This document shows positions 49,705-62,031 of a DNA stretch of 64,000 nt, one piece after another; the first letter of the stretch is position 1, and the number at the start of each line of letters is the position of its first letter. The notes beneath the pieces were generated by a model, which worked only from the letters and a program-made list of their open reading frames with translations, ran no database searches and was not told the origin of the DNA. The position numbers were made by a program, and so were the translations under genes. Location of the stretch: contig CM067367.1 in assembly GCA_034401795.1 (NCBI GenBank), forward strand, positions 51,538,884 through 51,602,883, read 5' to 3'. Origin of the DNA: Chaetoderma sp. LZ-2023a. Its lineage: Eukaryota; Mollusca; Caudofoveata; Chaetodermatida; Chaetodermatidae.

Positions 49705-51085
49705 GTTGCCAGTGCGTCAATAAAATAAAAATACATATACTGCCAGAGCCGTGATAGAGTCAGAGTACAATAGGCTTAAAAGCCAAGGATTGAATCATGG
49801 CAGATGCATCCACAGATAGTCCCATATGAATTGTCAGAGTGTCAGTATATCACGCATGTGAAAGCTGGTCGGCTAAACCTACAATTCTTAGTCTTGGCGC
49901 GGTGGTCCAGTGGAAAGATGTCTGTTTGCTGATGCCATGCGGAGTTGCAGTATGGCGGTTCGATCCTCGACCGGGGAGATGGTGATCAACAAAGTAAACT
50001 AATGGGTGCATGACTGTCGGTTGGTTAGCATGTGGAAATTGAAGCTGCACATTGCCAGTGCGTCAATAAAATAAAAATACATATACTGGCAGAGCCGTGA
50101 TGGAGTCAGAGTACAATAGGCTTAAAAGCTAAGGATTGAATCATGGCAGGTGCATCCACAGATAGTCCCATATGAATCGTCAGAGTGTCAGTATATCAGA
50201 CATGTGAAAGCTGGTTGGCTGAACCTAGACTACTTACTCTTGGCGCGGTGGTCCAGTGGAAAGATGTCTGGTTGCTGATGCTATGTGGAATTGCAATATG
50301 GCAGTTCGATTCCCCAACCGGGAGATGGTGATCAACAAATTAAACTAATGGGTGCATGACTGCCGGCTGGTTAGCGCATAGAAATTGTAGCCGCACATTG
50401 CCAGTGCGTCAATAAAATAAAAATACATATACTGCCAGAGCCGTGATGGAGTCAGAGTACAATAGGCTTAAAAGCTATGGATTGAATCATGGCAGATGCA
50501 TCCACAGATAGTCCCATATGAATCGTCTGAGTGTAAGTATATCAGACATGTGAAAGCTGGTCGGCCAAACCTTGACTTTTTAGTCTTGGCGCGGTGGTCC
50601 AGTGGAAAGATGTCTGGTAGCTGATGCTATGCAGAGTTGCAGAATGGCGGTTCGATCCCCCGACCGCGAGATGGTGATCAACAAATTAAATGAATGGGTG
50701 CATGACTTCGGCTGGTTAGCACATAGAAATTGAAGCCGCACATTGCCAGTGTGTCAATAAAATAAAAATACATATACTGCCAGAGCCGTGCTGGAGTCAG
50801 AGTACAATAAGTGTAAAAAGCCTAGGATTGAATCGTGGCAGGTGCATCCACAGATAGTCCCATATGAATCGTCAGTGTGTCAGTATATCAGACATGTGAA
50901 AGCTGGTCGGCCAAACCTTGACTTTTTAGTCTTGGCGCGGTGGTCCAGTGGAAAGATGTCTGGTTGCTGATGCTATGCGGAGTTGCAGAATAGTGGTTCG
51001 ATCCCCTGACCGGGAGATGGTGATCAACAGATGGGTGCATGCCTGTCGGCTGGTTAGCAAATAGAAATTGAAGCCGCACGTTTCC
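49705..51085 (+). repeat. Tandem array of four 346-bp units carrying tRNA-like promoters
   Basis: Four head-to-tail units (about 346, 346, 345 and 338 bp) are marked by ATTGCCAGTGCGTCAATAAA at about 49,706, 50,052, 50,398 and 50,743. Each contains CTTGGCGCGGTGGTCCAGTGG (A box TGGTCCAGTGG at 49,903, 50,249, 50,595 and 50,941). A B box GGTTCGATCC or close lies 53-54 bp later (49,957, 50,303, 50,649, 50,995), the spacing of a tRNA gene. The 3' acceptor strand does not pair with the 5' one, so these are tRNA-derived, SINE-like units rather than tRNAs. They probably keep RNA polymerase III promoter potential. Confidence 0.8.
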
Positions 51086-51114
51086 TGTGCGTCTATCACA
51101 GCCGGACTAAGACC

Positions 51115-53300
51115 TGAATAAGGCCTAGCTTACGCCTATGTAAGGCCTAGCAAAGCCCAACTACAGAATGGCAACCGCCTAGCAAAGCCACGCTACAAGC
51201 TAGATAAGGTCTGGTTATGGCTTAGCAAAGCCTGGCTAAGACCTAGGTAAAGCCTTTGTAAGGCTTAGCAAAGCCTGGCTACGGCCTAAGGAAAGTCTAT
51301 CAAAACCTCGCTAATGCCTAGGCAAGACCTAGCAAATATGGCTTTGGCCTAGGTATGGTCAATGTGAGGCATACTAAAGCCTGGCTAAGACGTAGGTAAT
51401 GTGTAGATAAGCTCTACCTAAGACTGGCTAATGCCTAGGTAAGGTTTTGCAAAGTTTGGCCAAGGACTAGTTACGGGTTATCAAAGCATACCTAAGGCCT
51501 AGGTAAGGCTTAACAAAACCTGACCAAGGCCTAGGTAAGGGCTAAGTGTGGCCTAGGCAAGCCTGGCTAAGGCCTAGGCAAAGCCTTTGTAAGGCTTAGC
51601 AAAGCCTGGCTACGGCCTAGGTAAAGGCTATCAAAACCTCGCTAAAGCCTAGGTAAGACCTAGCAAAGTATGGCTATGGCCTAGGTAAGCCCAATGTGAG
51701 GCATACTAAAGCCGGCTAAGACGTAAGTAATGTCTAGATAAGCTCTACCAAAGGCTGGCTAATGCCTAGGTAAGGTGTTGCAAAGTTTGGCTAAATGACT
51801 AGGTAAATGTTAGCAAAGCGTACCCAGGGCCTAGGTAAGGCTTACCAAAACCTGGCCAAGGCCTAGGCAAGGGTTAAGTGTGGCCTAGGCAAGCCTGGCT
51901 AAGGTCTAGATAACGCTTGGCAAAGCCTGGCTAATGCTTAGGTAGTGTCTTGCAACACTTGGCTAAGGCTTAGGTAAGGCGTAGCAAAGCCTGGTTAAGA
52001 CATAGGTAAGGGCCATATAAGGCCTAGCAAAGCGTGGTTACGGCGTATGTAAGGCCTAGTAAAGCATGGCTAAGGCTTAACAAAGCGTGACTAGGCTTAG
52101 TAAGGACTGATAAATCCTGAATGAGGCCTAGTTAAGGCTTAGTAAAGCATGACTAAGGCCTAGGTAAGGCCTAGGCAAATCTTAGCAAAGCCTGGCTAAG
52201 GCCTATGTATGGCTGAGAAAAGTCTGGCAAAGCCCTGGTTAATACCTGGCTAAGGCCTGCCTAAGGCCCGTCTAAAGCATATGTAAGGTCTTGCATAGAC
52301 TGAACAATAACAGGCTAAGGCCAACTTAAGGTCTTTCAAGGCCTGGATAAGGCCTATGTAATGTCTAGAAAACCCTGGCTAAGGCCTAGTTAAGGCCTAA
52401 ATAAGGTTTAGTAAAGTCTGACTAAGTCCTAGTTAGGTTTTAACAACGCCTGGCTACTGTCTAGGTAATGCGTATGTAAATCTTAGCAAAGCCCTCTAAG
52501 TCCTGGGAAAGGCATGTCTAAGGTCTATGTAATGCCTTGCAAAGCCTGGCTACGGCCTGGCTAAGGGGTAGCAAATCGTGACGAAACCTAGATAAAGCTT
52601 ACTAAAGCCTGGCTAAGGCCCAGGTATGGCCTAGATAAATCTTAGCAAAGCCTTTTTAGTCCTGGGTAAGGCCTGTCTAACGCCTGGCTAAAGCCTGCCT
52701 AGGGCCTGGTTAAGGGCCGGCTAAGGCCTGTCTAAAATCTATTTAAGGTCTTGCATCGACTTAGCAATAACAGTCTACGGCCAAGGTAAGGTCTTGCAAA
52801 GCCTGGATAATGCCTAGGTAGTACCTAGCAAGCTCTGGCTAAGGCCTAGTTGAGGCCTAAATAAAGTTTAGCAAAGTCTGGCTAAGGCCCAGTTAAGGAT
52901 TAGCAAATCCTGACTAAGTCCTAGTTATGTCTTAGCAACGCCTGGCTAATGTCTAGGTAATGCGTAGGTAAATCTTAGCAAAGCCCTCTAAGTCCTGGGA
53001 AAGGCATGTCTAAGGTCTATGTAATGCCTTGCAAAGCCTGGCTAAGGCCTGGCTAAGGGCTAGCAAATCGTGACGAAACCTAGATAAAGCCTACAAAAGC
53101 CTGGCTAAGGCCTAGGTATGGCCTAGGTAAATCTTAGCAAAACCTGGTCAATGCCTATGTAAAGCCAGGCAAAGCCTAGCTAAGGCATGACAAAGGCCTA
53201 GCAAAGCCTGGCTATGACCTAGGTAAGGTCTACGTAAGGCTTATAACAGCCAGGCAGGGACCTGGGTAAGGCCTATGTAAGGCCTATCAGAGCATGGCTA
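51115..53300 (+). repeat. CCTAGG minisatellite, left arm
   Basis: About 2.2 kb of degenerate units of roughly 30 bp with the theme GGCCTAGGTAAGGCTTAGC then AAAGCCTGGCTAA. Higher-order structure: the phrase AGCCTTTGTAAGGCTTAGCA recurs at 51,251 and 51,582 (331 bp), and GCCCTCTAAGTCCTGGGAAA recurs at 52,491 and 52,983 (492 bp). No gene lies within it. Confidence 0.92.
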
Positions 53301-54512
53301 GGCCTTACCTGGGCCTTAGGCAAGCTTAGCAAGATATTAACTTGCCTTAGCCAGGGTTTGCTAAGCCTTACCTAGGCCTTAGCTAGGCTTTGTCAGGCCT
53401 TTCATAAGCATTAGTCAGGCTTTGCTAAGCCTTACTTGGGCCTTATCTAGGCCTTAGCCAGCCTTTGCTAAGCCTTAATTAGACCCTACCTAGGTCTTAG
53501 AGTCAGGCTTTGATAGTCCGTTGCCATGCCTTAGCTAGGCTTTGCTAGGCCTTAGTAAGACTGCAGCCACGCCTTATTTAGGCCTTAATCTAGGCATTAG
53601 CCATGCTTTGCTAGGCCTTGACTAGGCCTTGGCCAGGCTTTGCAAGACCTTACCTATGTCTTAGCTACGCTTTGATAAGACTTAGCTAGGCCTCAGCCAG
53701 ACATTGCTATGTCTTACTTAGGCCTTATCTAGGCTTTAGTCAGGCTTTACTAGGCCTTACTTAGGCCTTAATAAGGCTTTGTTAGCCTTACCTACGCCTT
53801 AGTCACGCTTTGCTAAGCCTTATCTAGGCCTTAGCCAAGCTTTTCAAGACCTTACTTAGGCCTTTGCCAGGCTTTGTTAGACCGTACCTGGGTCATAGCA
53901 AGGCTTTGTAAGGCCTTACATATTTCGTACCCAGGCTTTGATAGACTTTACCTCGGTCGTAACCACACTTTGCTAGACATTGCCAAGGTCTTACCTAGGC
54001 CCTAGCCAGGCTTTGCTAAGCCTAACATAGGCCTAACATAGGCCTAACATAGGCCTTAGCCAGGCTTTGTTAGGCCTAATCTAGGCCTTATGCAGGCATT
54101 GATAGACTTTACCTACGCCTTAGCCAGGCTTTGTTAGACATTGGCTACACCTTAGCGAGACTTTGCTAGATCTTACGTAGACCTTGTCTGGGCCGTTGGG
54201 CCTTACGTAGGTCTTATTCCAGGCTTTGCTAAGCCGTAACTGTGACTTATCCAAGCTTTGCAAGACCTTATCTAGGCCTCAGCCGGACTTTACCAGATCT
54301 TACCTAGACATTACCTAGGCCTTAGGCGCATTTGATAGACTTTACTTAGGCCTTAGCCAGGCTTTGCTACGTTGTACTTAGGCATTATCCAAGCTTTGCA
54401 AGACCTTACCTAGACATTACCTTTGCTAAGCCTTAACTAGGCCTTAGCTCGACTTTGCTAAGCATTACTTAGGCCTTACCCAGGCCTTAGCCAGGCTTTT
54501 CTAGGCCTTTGG
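53301..54512 (-). repeat. CCTAGG minisatellite, right arm in opposite orientation
   Basis: Same unit as the left arm but reverse-complemented (CCTTAGCCAGGCTTTGCTAA then GCCTTACCTAGGCC). The switch falls near 53,300-53,340 around AAGATATTAACTTG. The 1.2-kb arm could pair with part of the left arm. Confidence 0.92.
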
Positions 54513-54990
54513 AGAGCAACACAGGCAATGGTCATCCCTGGTCTTAACGTTGACCACAGCATGATTTCATCTTATCAAAGGAGGGAGCACGATATATGAA
54601 CCATCCCGTAATGCTTTGCAGCTGGCGGTGTTGAGATACAGTGCATCGACTTGATCTACTGCCCAGTCAGAGACCTCGTGAGTGCAGTTCTCAAGCCGTG
54701 CAACACCTTGGCTTTGGTGTCTTTCACAGGCACACCAATGGCGCTTGTCATACGGGGCGCCTGTTGATGAGACCAGAACAGTGGGTTTGTATCCACTTCA
54801 GTTCCATCGTTCTTCGATTTATGCGGAGTCACCCTGAGAGCGAGATACAGAACTTCACTCAATTATGAGACAGGGATGGGATGGCAGGTGGCTGTTCTCT
54901 CAGAGCGCAACTCTCTGAATATATAACGGGGCTGATAATCCCTTGCCGCGATAGCTTCATTAATTCTTGGACAGCGTTTTCCATGATCAG
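54513..54990. other. Interval without recognised gene
   Basis: Higher GC than its surroundings, with 68-75-codon frames on both strands (54,641-54,868). Neither frame shows a family I recognise, and no splice signals stand out. It could contain an exon. Confidence 0.4.
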
Positions 54991-55700
54991 ACATGTTCGT
55001 GGATATAAGTATGGTACCGCTATCTAGCTATTACCTACACAGAATAAGGGTGAAATCTCTGGGGGCCTCTAGACGTGTTCAGAGTCCCGCGTGCCATAAG
55101 TACACACGCACTGAACTGGTAGTGAAAACAAATCACATCTGTGGTGGTCGTGTCCTCCAGGACACAAACGCTCACCTTCTTACCTGAGATACTATGGGTT
55201 AAGTGCGGTTGCACTGAACTGGTAGTTCATGCTAAGCTTGTTATATCACTGCTCACAGATGTCGCGGCCGTGTCTTCCATGACACAGACGCGCACCCTTT
55301 TGCCTGATACACGGGGCTATGTGCGGATGCACTGAATTGGCAGTACAATACAAAGGCTCTGATCGAAGTGGTAGCTCTCGCTATGCTGCTAAATAACAAC
55401 TGCTCACAGCTGTGGTGGCCGTTCCCTCCAGGACACAGACGCTCACATTCACGCCTGGAAGACTCTGGGCTAAGTGTGGATGCACTGAACTGGCGGTTCG
55501 ATGGGCAGGCACTGAACTGGTAGTTCCAGCCATGCTGGTTATATCACTGCTGACAGGACAGACGCTCACCTTCTTGCCTGATACTCTGAGTTAAGCATGG
55601 ATGCACTTAATTGGCAGTTCAGTGCATATGCATATGCACTGACCTGGTAGATCCCGTATTGCTGGTTATATCACTGCTCACAGCTGTGTCTCTAAATGGA
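54990..55700. repeat. Degenerate tandem array of 120-152-bp units
   Basis: The phrase GACACAGACGCTCAC (or close) recurs at about 55,161, 55,281, 55,433 and 55,557. TTATATCACTGCTCACAG and TGCACTGAACTGG.AGTTC-like text recur with it. On the minus strand one frame repeatedly reads RLCPGGNGHHSCEQ-like text, but stops interrupt it. Confidence 0.65.
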
Positions 55701-56034
55701 CGTTCAGACATTATCCGTGTCTTCTGGGCGGGGCCAGCTTGGGGTGGGGCCGACCCCGACCCCAGTAGTACGACCAACTACATGGCCGGTGTGATCCATC
55801 CCAAGATCGTGTTATAGCTGAGGGCTGGTAGAGCCATTGGGGCTTCTCCGGTTGGATTTTTTGTCTGGAAGTTGGTGGGTGAGATTTGCCTCACTGTCAT
55901 AACAGGGAGGGATTCATTTTAGCTTGTCATTATTCTACTACTAGGCTTTAAACATATCATGCAAGGTGAACGGACGGCAAAGTACGGGGTGCGTCTACTA
56001 ATGTGCATAACCAACATAACTTGGTTGTAGAAAT

Positions 56035-56530
56035 TGTATCAATGTACTGTCCAGTAGAACCTAAAATATTGAGGTAAAATTGAAATGTCCGGCAAGATGA
56101 ACGAATGGAGGGACTGACAGACGGATGAACGGATGAGTTTGCGCAAACAATAAAAGTCTCCTTCAACACACATTTAATGTTTCAATAATATACTCCAATT
56201 AAATCTCTGGTTATCAACGAAAAACGGGAATATACAAGGATTTACACCTGTCCAAGAAGTGGGAATCTAAGTTACAGAAGAAAAGCTAAAATATTCCCGG
56301 ATTTAGACATCTCCAGCCTGATAAACGGTCGGGCGTGGGCACGAGCAGGTAGACTGATACAGTATATGAGGCTTCTTCAAAGAATCAGAATCAACCTAGT
56401 TCTAAAGTTGTATCAATAGGTTCCCAGTAGAACCTAAGCTATTGAAGGAAAAAAATGAAACGATGTTACATTTTGACACGTTCTGCAAGATGAACAGACA
56501 GACTGACGAACAAACATATTGATGGGTGGA
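56035..56530 (+). repeat. Two diverged tandem copies of an anonymous sequence
   Basis: CCAGTAGAACCTAAAATATT at about 56,052 and CCAGTAGAACCTAAGCTATT at about 56,424 head two similar stretches (about 370 bp period), each with GCAAGATGAAC and GACTGAC further on. No gene. Confidence 0.6.
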
Positions 56531-56582
56531 GAATCGGAGTGCAAATTAATCACACGAGATCTAACGTTATAATGAAACCATA

Positions 56583-56583
56583 A

Positions 56584-56674
<91 letters not shown>

Positions 56675-56681
56675 TTACTAT

Positions 56682-56762
<81 letters not shown>

Positions 56763-56943
56763 CTCTATCACTAACACCACCACAACCACCACCACCACCA
56801 CCACCATGGCCACCACCACCATGGCCACCACCACCACCATGGCCACCACCACCACCACCACCACCACCACCACCACCACCGCCACCACAACCACCGTTGC
56901 CGTCGCCGCCGCCACTACCATTGCAACAACAACAACAACTACA

Positions 56944-57000
<57 letters not shown>
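56583..57000 (+). repeat. Compound (CTA)n-(CCA)n-(CTA)n microsatellite
   Basis: (CTA)n at 56,583-56,762 with two TTA interruptions, CCACCA-rich at 56,775-56,925, then (CTA)n again to 57,000. On the minus strand this is (TAG)n lying directly after the 3' end of LINE copy A. Long Ser, Val, Gly or Thr homopolymer frames here are not genes. Confidence 0.95.
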
Positions 57001-57001
<1 letters not shown>

Positions 57002-57976
57002 TTTTTTTCTTTCTTTTTTGAAAATCCGACGCTGACGCTGTTGGACACACCTCACGGAGGAACTCCTTTAAAAAAGGCTTGCAAACCCCCATAAAAAATC
57101 GGGTGAAATAGCAGGCTTTATTAATAGTATATGAATAACAATACAAACTTAACATAGCAAAACAGTGCAAGCTAAAATACTCTATTACCATAGACCATAC
57201 CCATGGCATAACTACATAGAAAAAAACCCCTTAATAAAGATCTGATAACATAATATAATTCAACAAAGCCGTTACTATTTGCACACCGTGTGGTAGTAGG
57301 CCCAACTGGCGAGCGTAGTTACCCAATAAGTGGTAGAGCGACTCATCAATAATTAGCAGTAAGTTACTGCTACTCATTGACGCCATTGAGCCGATTCATG
57401 ACTGGCAGGCTAAGTAGATCATATGTAGTTTAACGTAGCACACCGTATATAATTGGACCCAAATGGCGAGTGCAGCTCGCCAACAAGTAACAAAAGGTCA
57501 CTCATTGACGCCGGTTGGCCGATTCTTAAATACCGAGCAGGCGTAGTAGCCTTTATGTCGTAAAATGCACAAAGCAAAAATATACAAACTATGACTACAT
57601 AGATGGCGCTCTGGGTTAGCATTTTAAATTTACTTCATTGTAAGTTTTTGTAAATTACCCTGGAACAAATACATCTACAGTAAACATTTACAACAGGCTA
57701 ACATGCTAATAGTATATATGTAAGATGTCATACTCTGTTAACCTAATGAACTCGAAAGTCGGATCACCTCCAGGATATTGACGCAATGCTCATTTGATAT
57801 TTAAATATCCCGATTCCCAAGGTTAGGTTATTCGTCAAAATTATCATCTCCTAAGACATAAAAATTTTAAAATAAAGTCAATTAAATAAAATAAAATACC
57901 ATATATCAATATACAACAAGCAGCGAGTGTGCTAGCTCATACAAGTTCTGCTTCTGCTATTTTTAGGTATCCATGT
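57001..57976 (-). other. LINE copy A 3' UTR
   Basis: Contains two diverged tandem repeats (about 57,270-57,430 and 57,430-57,620) with GGCGAGTGCA, TCATTGACGCC and AGATGGCGCTCT phrases also found twice in copy B. Ends in an A-rich stretch directly abutting (TAG)n. Confidence 0.75.
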
Positions 57977-59995
57977 TCAGTTGATACTAGGCCAGTTTTG
58001 TATATCTTTAAATCTACTTTCTTTTCCATGTTCCACTAGCCTGTAAAATTCACAACGAATGCAGTTTTTCAACAATGATCGAAATATAGCTTGTATGGCT
58101 CTTTGGTGGTTGTTTCCTGCTTTATCTCTGACCTCTGAACACCGATGCTTCCAAATGGCCCACACTCCTACAGATAACAGTGTTACTAACAATTCTTTCT
58201 CCTTGCTATTGATGATTCATGCGATAGTTGAGCAATCTTTGAACATAATTGTTTCGGCCATTTATTTCACATATTTGATTCCAAATTTAGCAAGGAGCAT
58301 ATTGATATAGACCCAAAAGCCTGTAGCCCTACAACACTGTGTAAACAGATGGTCTATTGTTTCCTCCTCAGTATTACATAATAAACACCGGTCTGTACTT
58401 GTTATTTTGCACATATAAGTCAGATGGCCGATCCATAGCCTTCGATAGAGTAATCGCCATGCCAGGTCCCGTGCGTTTGCTGGTAGAAAAGGTAGATGTA
58501 TTGTTTTCCACGCATTTTTCCAGTTCTTTGGCGCACATCCTAAAGTGTTCCACTGCCTAACTGCAATAGGAGTCTGTCTCCGACTTTGCATTAGCATTCC
58601 ATACCAGGCTCTAGATGTCATGTTGTATTTTATATGCTCTGACTTAAATACTAATGTTGGTTGCAACATATCTCTGTTGCCATGTGCTTTCGGCAATTTG
58701 AACCATTCACCAGGTATTGCATTCTTTAATCTAAGAAATAAGCGTTGGGCATCAATATGCCTCATTGATGTTGCTCTTGCTGCATCCTGTATCGAAATCC
58801 ATTTGCGAGATTTTGCCTAACTGTCAAATCATCAATTGTTAGTGATTGGTCACAACTTTCGCGACATGCATCTGGAAGTCTTTGCGTTATATTAGCTAAA
58901 ATATCATTTGTTGCAGCTACATCACTTCCCTCAGATTTATACAATGATTTGTAAAATTTGAATACTGTTTCCATCATCTCTGCATTTAAGGCCACTGATA
59001 CATCATCATTAGTCTTCAGTGAGCGCATTAATTTCTCTATATCTCTTGCTTTTTCCAAGTTACAAAAGTAACGTGTAGGCTTTTCACCCTCGGTGTGTAT
59101 TTGTGCTCTTGACCTTATTTTGTCCCCATCAAACTGATATTGCTTTATTTCATTTAATCTACCTTTTAATTTAACTAATAGTTCGTAATAATTATATTCT
59201 CCATCATTAATGTTCTTATTAATTTTACACACCGATCCAGTCAGAATTGTCTAATGTGATGGAATACATATTGTGATCAGAGAAAGTTACTGGTTTTATG
59301 TTAGTTTTACAAATGTAACCTGTCAATGATAGTTCTACATAGATCCTGTCCAATCTGGATGCTTTCTTTCCATCGGTTGAAAACCAAGTAAAATCCCTGC
59401 CCTCTGGATTTTCAATCCAATAAGTGTCTAACAAGCTTTTATATTCACAGATATGTTTCAAAATATTATGAGATGTGTCATTAAAATTAGATCTAGCGTT
59501 TCTGTCTTTAACTTCATCTAATATGCAATTAAAGTCACAGCCCATAATTAGGTTTTCAGGCGTTCTGGCTTGAATTATTGTGGAAACATCATTTAGAAAT
59601 TCGCGACGCAATTGATGAGAGGTTGGCGCATAAAGGCACATCAAATTTAAACTTGTGTTTAGTACATCAATTGATACACAAATCCATCGTCCATTTGTAT
59701 CTGATGATGGCGATATAACATCAACATAGTTGAGACATCGGGGCAGGATAAGAATTGCCACTCCCGCGCTATTATCTTGTGATAAAGAATAAAAAATCTG
59801 CCCTTTTGAAATATGTTTGAGAGATTCATACACTTCAATTTTTTGAATTTTGTTCTCTTGTAGAAAAGCAATATCAACTCTCTCATTTTCTAATTCTTCA
59901 AGCAAGTGGCACTGCTTGAATTCGGTATTTAATCCTCTGCAATTGATGGTGCGGGTAATCATAATTTGTAAAATGATGTTTGGAACCGCCATCAT
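57977..59995 (-). pseudogene. LINE copy A ORF2: endonuclease kept, reverse transcriptase deleted
   Basis: Starts at ATG 59,995. Residues 1-256 form an APE-type endonuclease with its family motifs: NCRGLN, FLQENKI, GRWICVSIDV, MGCDFNCIL, SRLDRIYV and SDHNMYS (catalytic-type E, D-x-N and SDH all present). A frameshift near 59,230 leads to 59,232-58,762, the linker seen before LINE reverse transcriptases (KPTRYFCNLEKA). At about 58,810 the frame jumps straight to WISIQDAARATS, which in copy B lies far downstream, so the whole RT domain is missing. 58,765-58,262 carries the zf-RVT-like part (DLAWRLLYRRLWIGHLTY, CLLCNTEEETIDHLF). Two stops precede the closing VGVWAIWKHRC segment (58,192-57,977). 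Cannot reverse transcribe. Confidence 0.9.
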
Positions 59996-61313
59996 TAGAT
60001 TAACCTGATTTGTTTTTTATCTCGTTTCTTAGACCATTTACCTAATTCTCCTGCGAATTCAATGTTTCCTAGTTCTACCACAGACAAATATTCATATTTG
60101 GAAATATCAGAATCATGGCGCAGTAGACGATATTTCACGCCTCTCGCCGTTACATATGGCACTAATACTTCACCACCTTCGGATCGGTACATTACCATTT
60201 CATCTTTCATCTGTGAACTCTGTGTTTGAATGGACACATCTGATACTGCAACTGACATTGTATCATCATCCATATCATTTACTTCAATCTCAGATTCTGA
60301 GCTATTGTCGTCTTTATGACGCTTATTGCTACTTAAGTTACATTTGGCAGGAGCGCCATTTACCATATCTTCAAACTGACTTAAATCGAGTGGGCTTAGC
60401 GGAAAATCGACTGAACTGTCCGTCTTCTGAGTCCTAAAATTAGCCTGTCCTAATTTTAATTCATCTTCTAACGAATTGTAAACTGGCTCTTCTGTAAAAT
60501 CATCATTTTCCTGCGTGTCTTTTACAGGCACGTTTGGCTCCACTGCATTTTGATTATTTTCTTGACTGAAGGTTATACCCTCCTCTAATACTTGAATTCA
60601 TCAACTGTAGTTACTTTAGCAGGATTTGATGATTTGTTTGTGTCATTTTCAGTGGCATGAACCACAACAACAGCTTCCGTAGTGATGGCTCAAGAAGAAT
60701 TTGACTCAGTTGCATCCTTTAATGGGCGATTATCTCCTGATACTGAGGGCTTGTTTTGATTTTTTGGACAGCGCTAATTAAAATGGTCAACTGAACCACA
60801 GAGCAAACATTTGTTTCGATTGGGACAATCTTTTGCCAAATGGTAAGTACTTAGGCAGATCCGGCACTCTTTAATTTGCCCTCTATACCATAAGGGCAGG
60901 ACAAAGCTGCCATCAAGCGTCAATCTGCTTGCTAACGGACTATCCACTTTATCAAACCAGATGCGTCTTATACTGTTTTCTAGCGTTCTGTCAAAGGTGT
61001 ATGTTTCCCGTTCAATCTTTTGCACTTTGCCATACTTCTTGAGTTCATTCATGATTCTGTCATCTGGAATTTCTAGTGGCACTTTCATCTTCACTAGCAA
61101 CCTATCTGACTCGATTCCCTCTACGTTACAAACTTCGCCTTTAACAATAAGAACATCTTCTAGAAGCTTTTCCTTGGCCCCCTCATTTGACACTGTTACA
61201 TTCCATACAGTTTTAGAAACATTGATAAGCCCCTTGCCCCCTGCAAAGCAGCAGGTCCCGCGCCAGCGACGTCCTTTAACCCATGATACACGTCGATAGC
61301 CGTGACACCCCAC
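59995..61313 (-). pseudogene. LINE copy A ORF1 (RRM-like, CCHC zinc knuckles)
   Basis: RNA-binding protein of the retrotransposon particle. 61,313-60,774 is open and includes a fold-like stretch (LLVKMKVPLEIPDDRIM, LKKYGKVQKIERETY) and CRICLSTYHLAKDC, then CLLCGSVDHFN. A TAA (60,774-60,776) interrupts the second knuckle, since the next codons read RCPKNQ. A TGA about 35 codons later and a frameshift follow. 60,543-59,995 is open again, acidic and Ser-rich, ending KKRDKKQIRLI. No in-frame ATG is found near the N-terminus, so the true start is lost or in another frame. The final TAA shares its last A with the ORF2 ATG (TAATG at 59,997-59,993). Dead by two stops and a frameshift. Confidence 0.85.
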
Positions 61314-61319
61314 TCCTTA

Positions 61320-62031
61320 GTTGTTATCTTAAGGATTAGTGTACACTTATGGGTTTAATAAAATGAGAAAACCCATACTACTACAATATATAATACAAAA
61401 ATATAACACCAAGACGTCGGGGAAAGAGCTAAACTCTAAATAAATAGTGTTCCCTTTTGAAACCCGGACACCTACCAACAAATATATGAATAGATAGTAC
61501 AGTCGTATATTTGTTAGTTTGAACAACTTTCTATGTGGTTCACTAACACCTAACCGATTAAAGTGGTTTCCTAATGCATACTAACATATTACAGTCATAT
61601 ATTTGTTGGTCTGTTCGAGTTGACCGGGAACAGCCAACTGACTATAACGATTTATAAAATCAAAGTACTAGGGTTGCGCTTACAAATGACAAAGGAATTA
61701 AATCCACTCACTCAAGCGATCTTGCCAAATATAATGCGCTAACCAACGAACTATAGAAATAGCATAATGGCGCGGGGAGAAAAATATTGCAATTGACCAC
61801 AGTAAGAGGAGACCTATTACATGGCTGAAACCGCCAGCTAAGAGGAGTGCCTTTAGAAAATGGAGATACAAAATGCGCTCCAACTAAGACAAGAATTTAC
61901 AAATTAAACATAAAGTATTAAAGGAAATACTAATACGAAATATATGTATAAAATTTATCTACAAAATCTCGCTAGAAATTCACAAATTCGGGCAAAATTG
62001 CAGAGCTAAATAAACGTGTGCGTTCACTTCG

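Noticed and set aside
49896..51010. Functional tRNA genes
   Set aside because: A and B boxes are good, but the 3' acceptor strand does not pair with GGCGCGG and the D arm pairs poorly. These are tRNA-derived repeats.
56434..57209. Long frames of Ser, Val, Gly or Thr homopolymer
   Set aside because: They are translations of (CTA)n and (CCA)n microsatellites on both strands and in all frames.
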